From: Acanthacorydalis orientalis
Lineage: Eukaryota; Arthropoda; Insecta; Megaloptera; Corydalidae
Direction of reading: 5' to 3'
DNA length: 64,000 nucleotides
NCBI GenBank assembly: GCA_034766995.1
Contig: CM068315.1
Span: forward strand, 45,870,162 to 45,934,161
Numbering within the stretch: the first letter of the stretch is position 1; every line of letters starts with the position of its first letter. Position numbers and translations under genes: made by a program. The notes under the pieces are model-generated. The model saw only the letters and a list, made by a program, of their open reading frames with translations, made no database searches and had not been told where the DNA came from. Of this stretch, positions 62,056 to 64,000 are shown piece after piece.

Positions 62056-62335
62056 TAGTATATATCAAGAATTACAATCAGGACTAAAGTACTTAACGTG
62101 ATTTTTTGTTTCGAAAAGCTAAACAGCATTAAAAATACAATAATAAATGAGTTATGAAAGATAATTTAAATCATTCGATTTAAGAATACAGTTTTTTGAG
62201 AAGAAGTATTTTCTTATTTATTAGGAATTTTAAATAGGCGTATAAATTATTTTTATTTGTTGTTAGATCATTATTTTTTCTATTAATTTCTTATTTCAAT
62301 ATTTAATTTCCAATCATATATTCCAGAAATGTCTA

Positions 62336-62340
<5 letters not shown>

Positions 62341-62384
<44 letters not shown>
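62341..62384. repeat. TA microsatellite
   Basis: Pure TA, CACATA end. Confidence 0.95.
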
Positions 62385-62391
<7 letters not shown>

Positions 62392-62499
62392 TTGTTTGTG
62401 CTGTGTGTGTATCTTGAGTATTTTCTTATATCTATATATAATATAAATACATGTTGTCTAACTTAAACAGACATATTTTATTTAAAAAATACCATTTAG

Positions 62500-62830
62500 A
62501 GAATCTAACAAAATCCAACATCGATATTATCATCGATACAACATTCTGGAATGGTTTGCGTTGGCGTATATCTATCCTATCAAACTGTTCAGTTTCTTAC
62601 ATCAGCAACATTCACCTGTCGTCGTAGCGACCAGCAGCTGAGGTTATAGGTCACAGTAGACTATCCTCTCTATCCGCACGTCCTTCTCGTATCATTTAAT
62701 GCCGCCATTTTATTTCTTGCACATGAAGTGTCAGGTGCGTTACTTATATGCCCTTATGTGCAACATGATTTTACGACTCAGATACAAACGCGTTGATGTT
62801 GTTTAGATATTTGTTTTGGTAATTTATATC
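62500..62830. promoter_or_regulatory. Candidate enhancer or PRE with nuclear-receptor, E-box and Pho/YY1 motifs
   Basis: AGGTTA-T-AGGTCA (62641-62653) is a DR1 nuclear-receptor site with one mismatch. CAGCTG (62635-62640) and CACCTG (62613-62618) are E-boxes. GCCGCCATTTT (62701-62711) is the Pho/YY1 consensus on the minus strand. There is no open frame of note. Confidence 0.4.
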
Positions 62831-63220
62831 TAATTAAATTTAATGAGAACTTAATGCTTTCACCAGTGAAGAAAGCATTATTTTAGACACTTTATTCATA
62901 TTTCGGTATGTAGGTTGGAGACATTAAAATTGTATTGTAAATAAATTAGAAATAATTACGCGTGTAGTATATTTTAGTATCATTAAGAAAGGATATATCA
63001 TTTCGATTATAAGTTATCGTTTTAAGTTCTTTATATATCCCAATTAAGTGTTAGTAAATTTAACATAAAAAATAATATATAAGATAAAATTATTAATAGA
63101 TAAACATATTAACATATTTATATATATATATATATATATATGTGAGTATATGTTTATGTGTGTGTGCGTATATAAAAACTATTTCCATTTTAAATATTTG
63201 ATGGAAAAAAGCAAGCGGCT
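62831..63220. other. AT-rich unique DNA
   Basis: TA/TG run at 63119-63170; a small inverted repeat GCTTTC..GAAAGC at 62855-62878. Confidence 0.6.
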
Positions 63221-63343
63221 TGAATTATCACAGACTTCGAGTCGAACACACAATATGTAATTTATCAGCTTCTAATCTTACATGATTCCACAATGCAACG
63301 TACATACACACATACATACACTAAACGTACATAGCGTTCTTAC

Positions 63344-63411
63344 AGGTTCGTTGAACTTATCGCGGGTGCGGGTGTCATCTCGAGGCGCATCTTTGCCCTC
63401 CGGTGCCACAA
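63344..63411 (-). other. Exon-like segment, 68 nt, or GC island
   Basis: On the minus strand, CCAG precedes 2 nt plus 22 codons (VAPEGKDAPRDDTRTRDKF start), followed by a CCT|GTAAGA donor. A plus-strand reading with acceptor TTCTTACAG at 63345 is equally open, so the strand is undecided. GC content is far above the neighbourhood. Confidence 0.2.
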
Positions 63412-63439
63412 CTGGACACTACCTGTCGGCCATTAGATG

Positions 63440-64000
63440 TTTATCTATTAATACATACATACTTACACATATATGAACACAAATATACAATCACATATAT
63501 ATATATATCGCTTAATTTTATATATTTAAGTGTAGTTCAGTGAAGAAACACAAATATGTGTAGCGTAATTTATTAAAAAAATCTGGTTTATTATTAAATA
63601 ACGGTTTGTAAATCTCATTTTTATCAAGCATTTCATCTGTATAATATAATTAAAAGCAAGGAAAATCTTTGGGAACAATAACAATTACTTGAATATTTAA
63701 AAAAGTATATAAATGATTTTTTAAATAGACTGGTACATAATATAGTATAATACATATAGATATTTTTAATAAAAAAAATGGTAATTATTAATTGCAACTT
63801 TATATATATATTGTAATATGTTTTCACTAAAAAGTAAATATTTTAAGTGCGTTTCACTATGCATGTTAAGTTATGTACCTTTTTATCTAATAATTTACTA
63901 CAAAGACAAATCTTTTTGGTTATAACATAAAAATATAGTTTTTACTTAAAAATATTTTTTATTTATATTTATATCTAAAAAATAGAATTATAATTAAAAA
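63440..64000. other. AT-rich unique DNA, nothing seen
   Basis: Short TA runs only; the minus frame 63633-63827 is AT-biased and unsupported. Confidence 0.65.

Overview
This 64 kb window reads as non-coding nuclear DNA from an insect. I infer a hymenopteran such as a bee or wasp from four things seen together: extreme A+T richness (about 80% by eye, not computed), very frequent long TA dinucleotide arrays, mariner and piggyBac remnants, and short CpG-containing islands in an AT background. The order is a guess; the animal, insect-like character is firmer. No complete protein-coding gene, tRNA, rRNA or CRISPR array could be supported. Nearly all longer open frames are TA-array translations (Tyr-Ile runs) or chance frames.

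Three kinds of sequence alternate. (1) AT-rich unique DNA fills most of the window. (2) More than 70 TA-type microsatellites of 20-170 bp occur, often with CA/TG, GATA or GA ends. (3) About 25 islands of 100-450 bp have visibly higher G+C and CpG and look like candidate enhancers, promoters or small exons. This layout fits a gene desert or very large introns.

The mobile elements are the best-supported features. Four mariner-derived elements (2295-2854, 25548-26106, 35651-36213, 42003-42572) are all about 560-570 bp, carry matching terminal repeats and keep only the start of a transposase. Three share one internal deletion junction, so they look like a non-autonomous family; the fourth has a different junction. 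Others are a head-to-head inverted mariner duplication with an 8 bp loop at 35458-35779, the end of a second mariner family at 21796, a piggyBac-like transposase C-terminus at 24569-24766, and a probable DNA-transposon remnant at 27722-28414. That remnant lies between 140 bp inverted repeats (27462-27601 and 29393-29529). A palindromic MITE family has two copies (12087-12267, 57890-58092), both flanked by TA arrays, and a separate foldback element (15546-15764) also sits between TA arrays.

Candidate functional islands: a CpG-rich promoter-like block (34575-35040); two minus-strand exon-like segments with compatible splice phase (40786-40910, then 37209-37308, the second ankyrin-like); a POU/RUNX-motif island (42850-43240); a TGACAG cluster (4122-4196); and an island with nuclear-receptor, E-box and Pho/YY1-type sites (62500-62830). 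An 88 bp GC-rich segment at 49513-49600 is compositionally alien to its surroundings.
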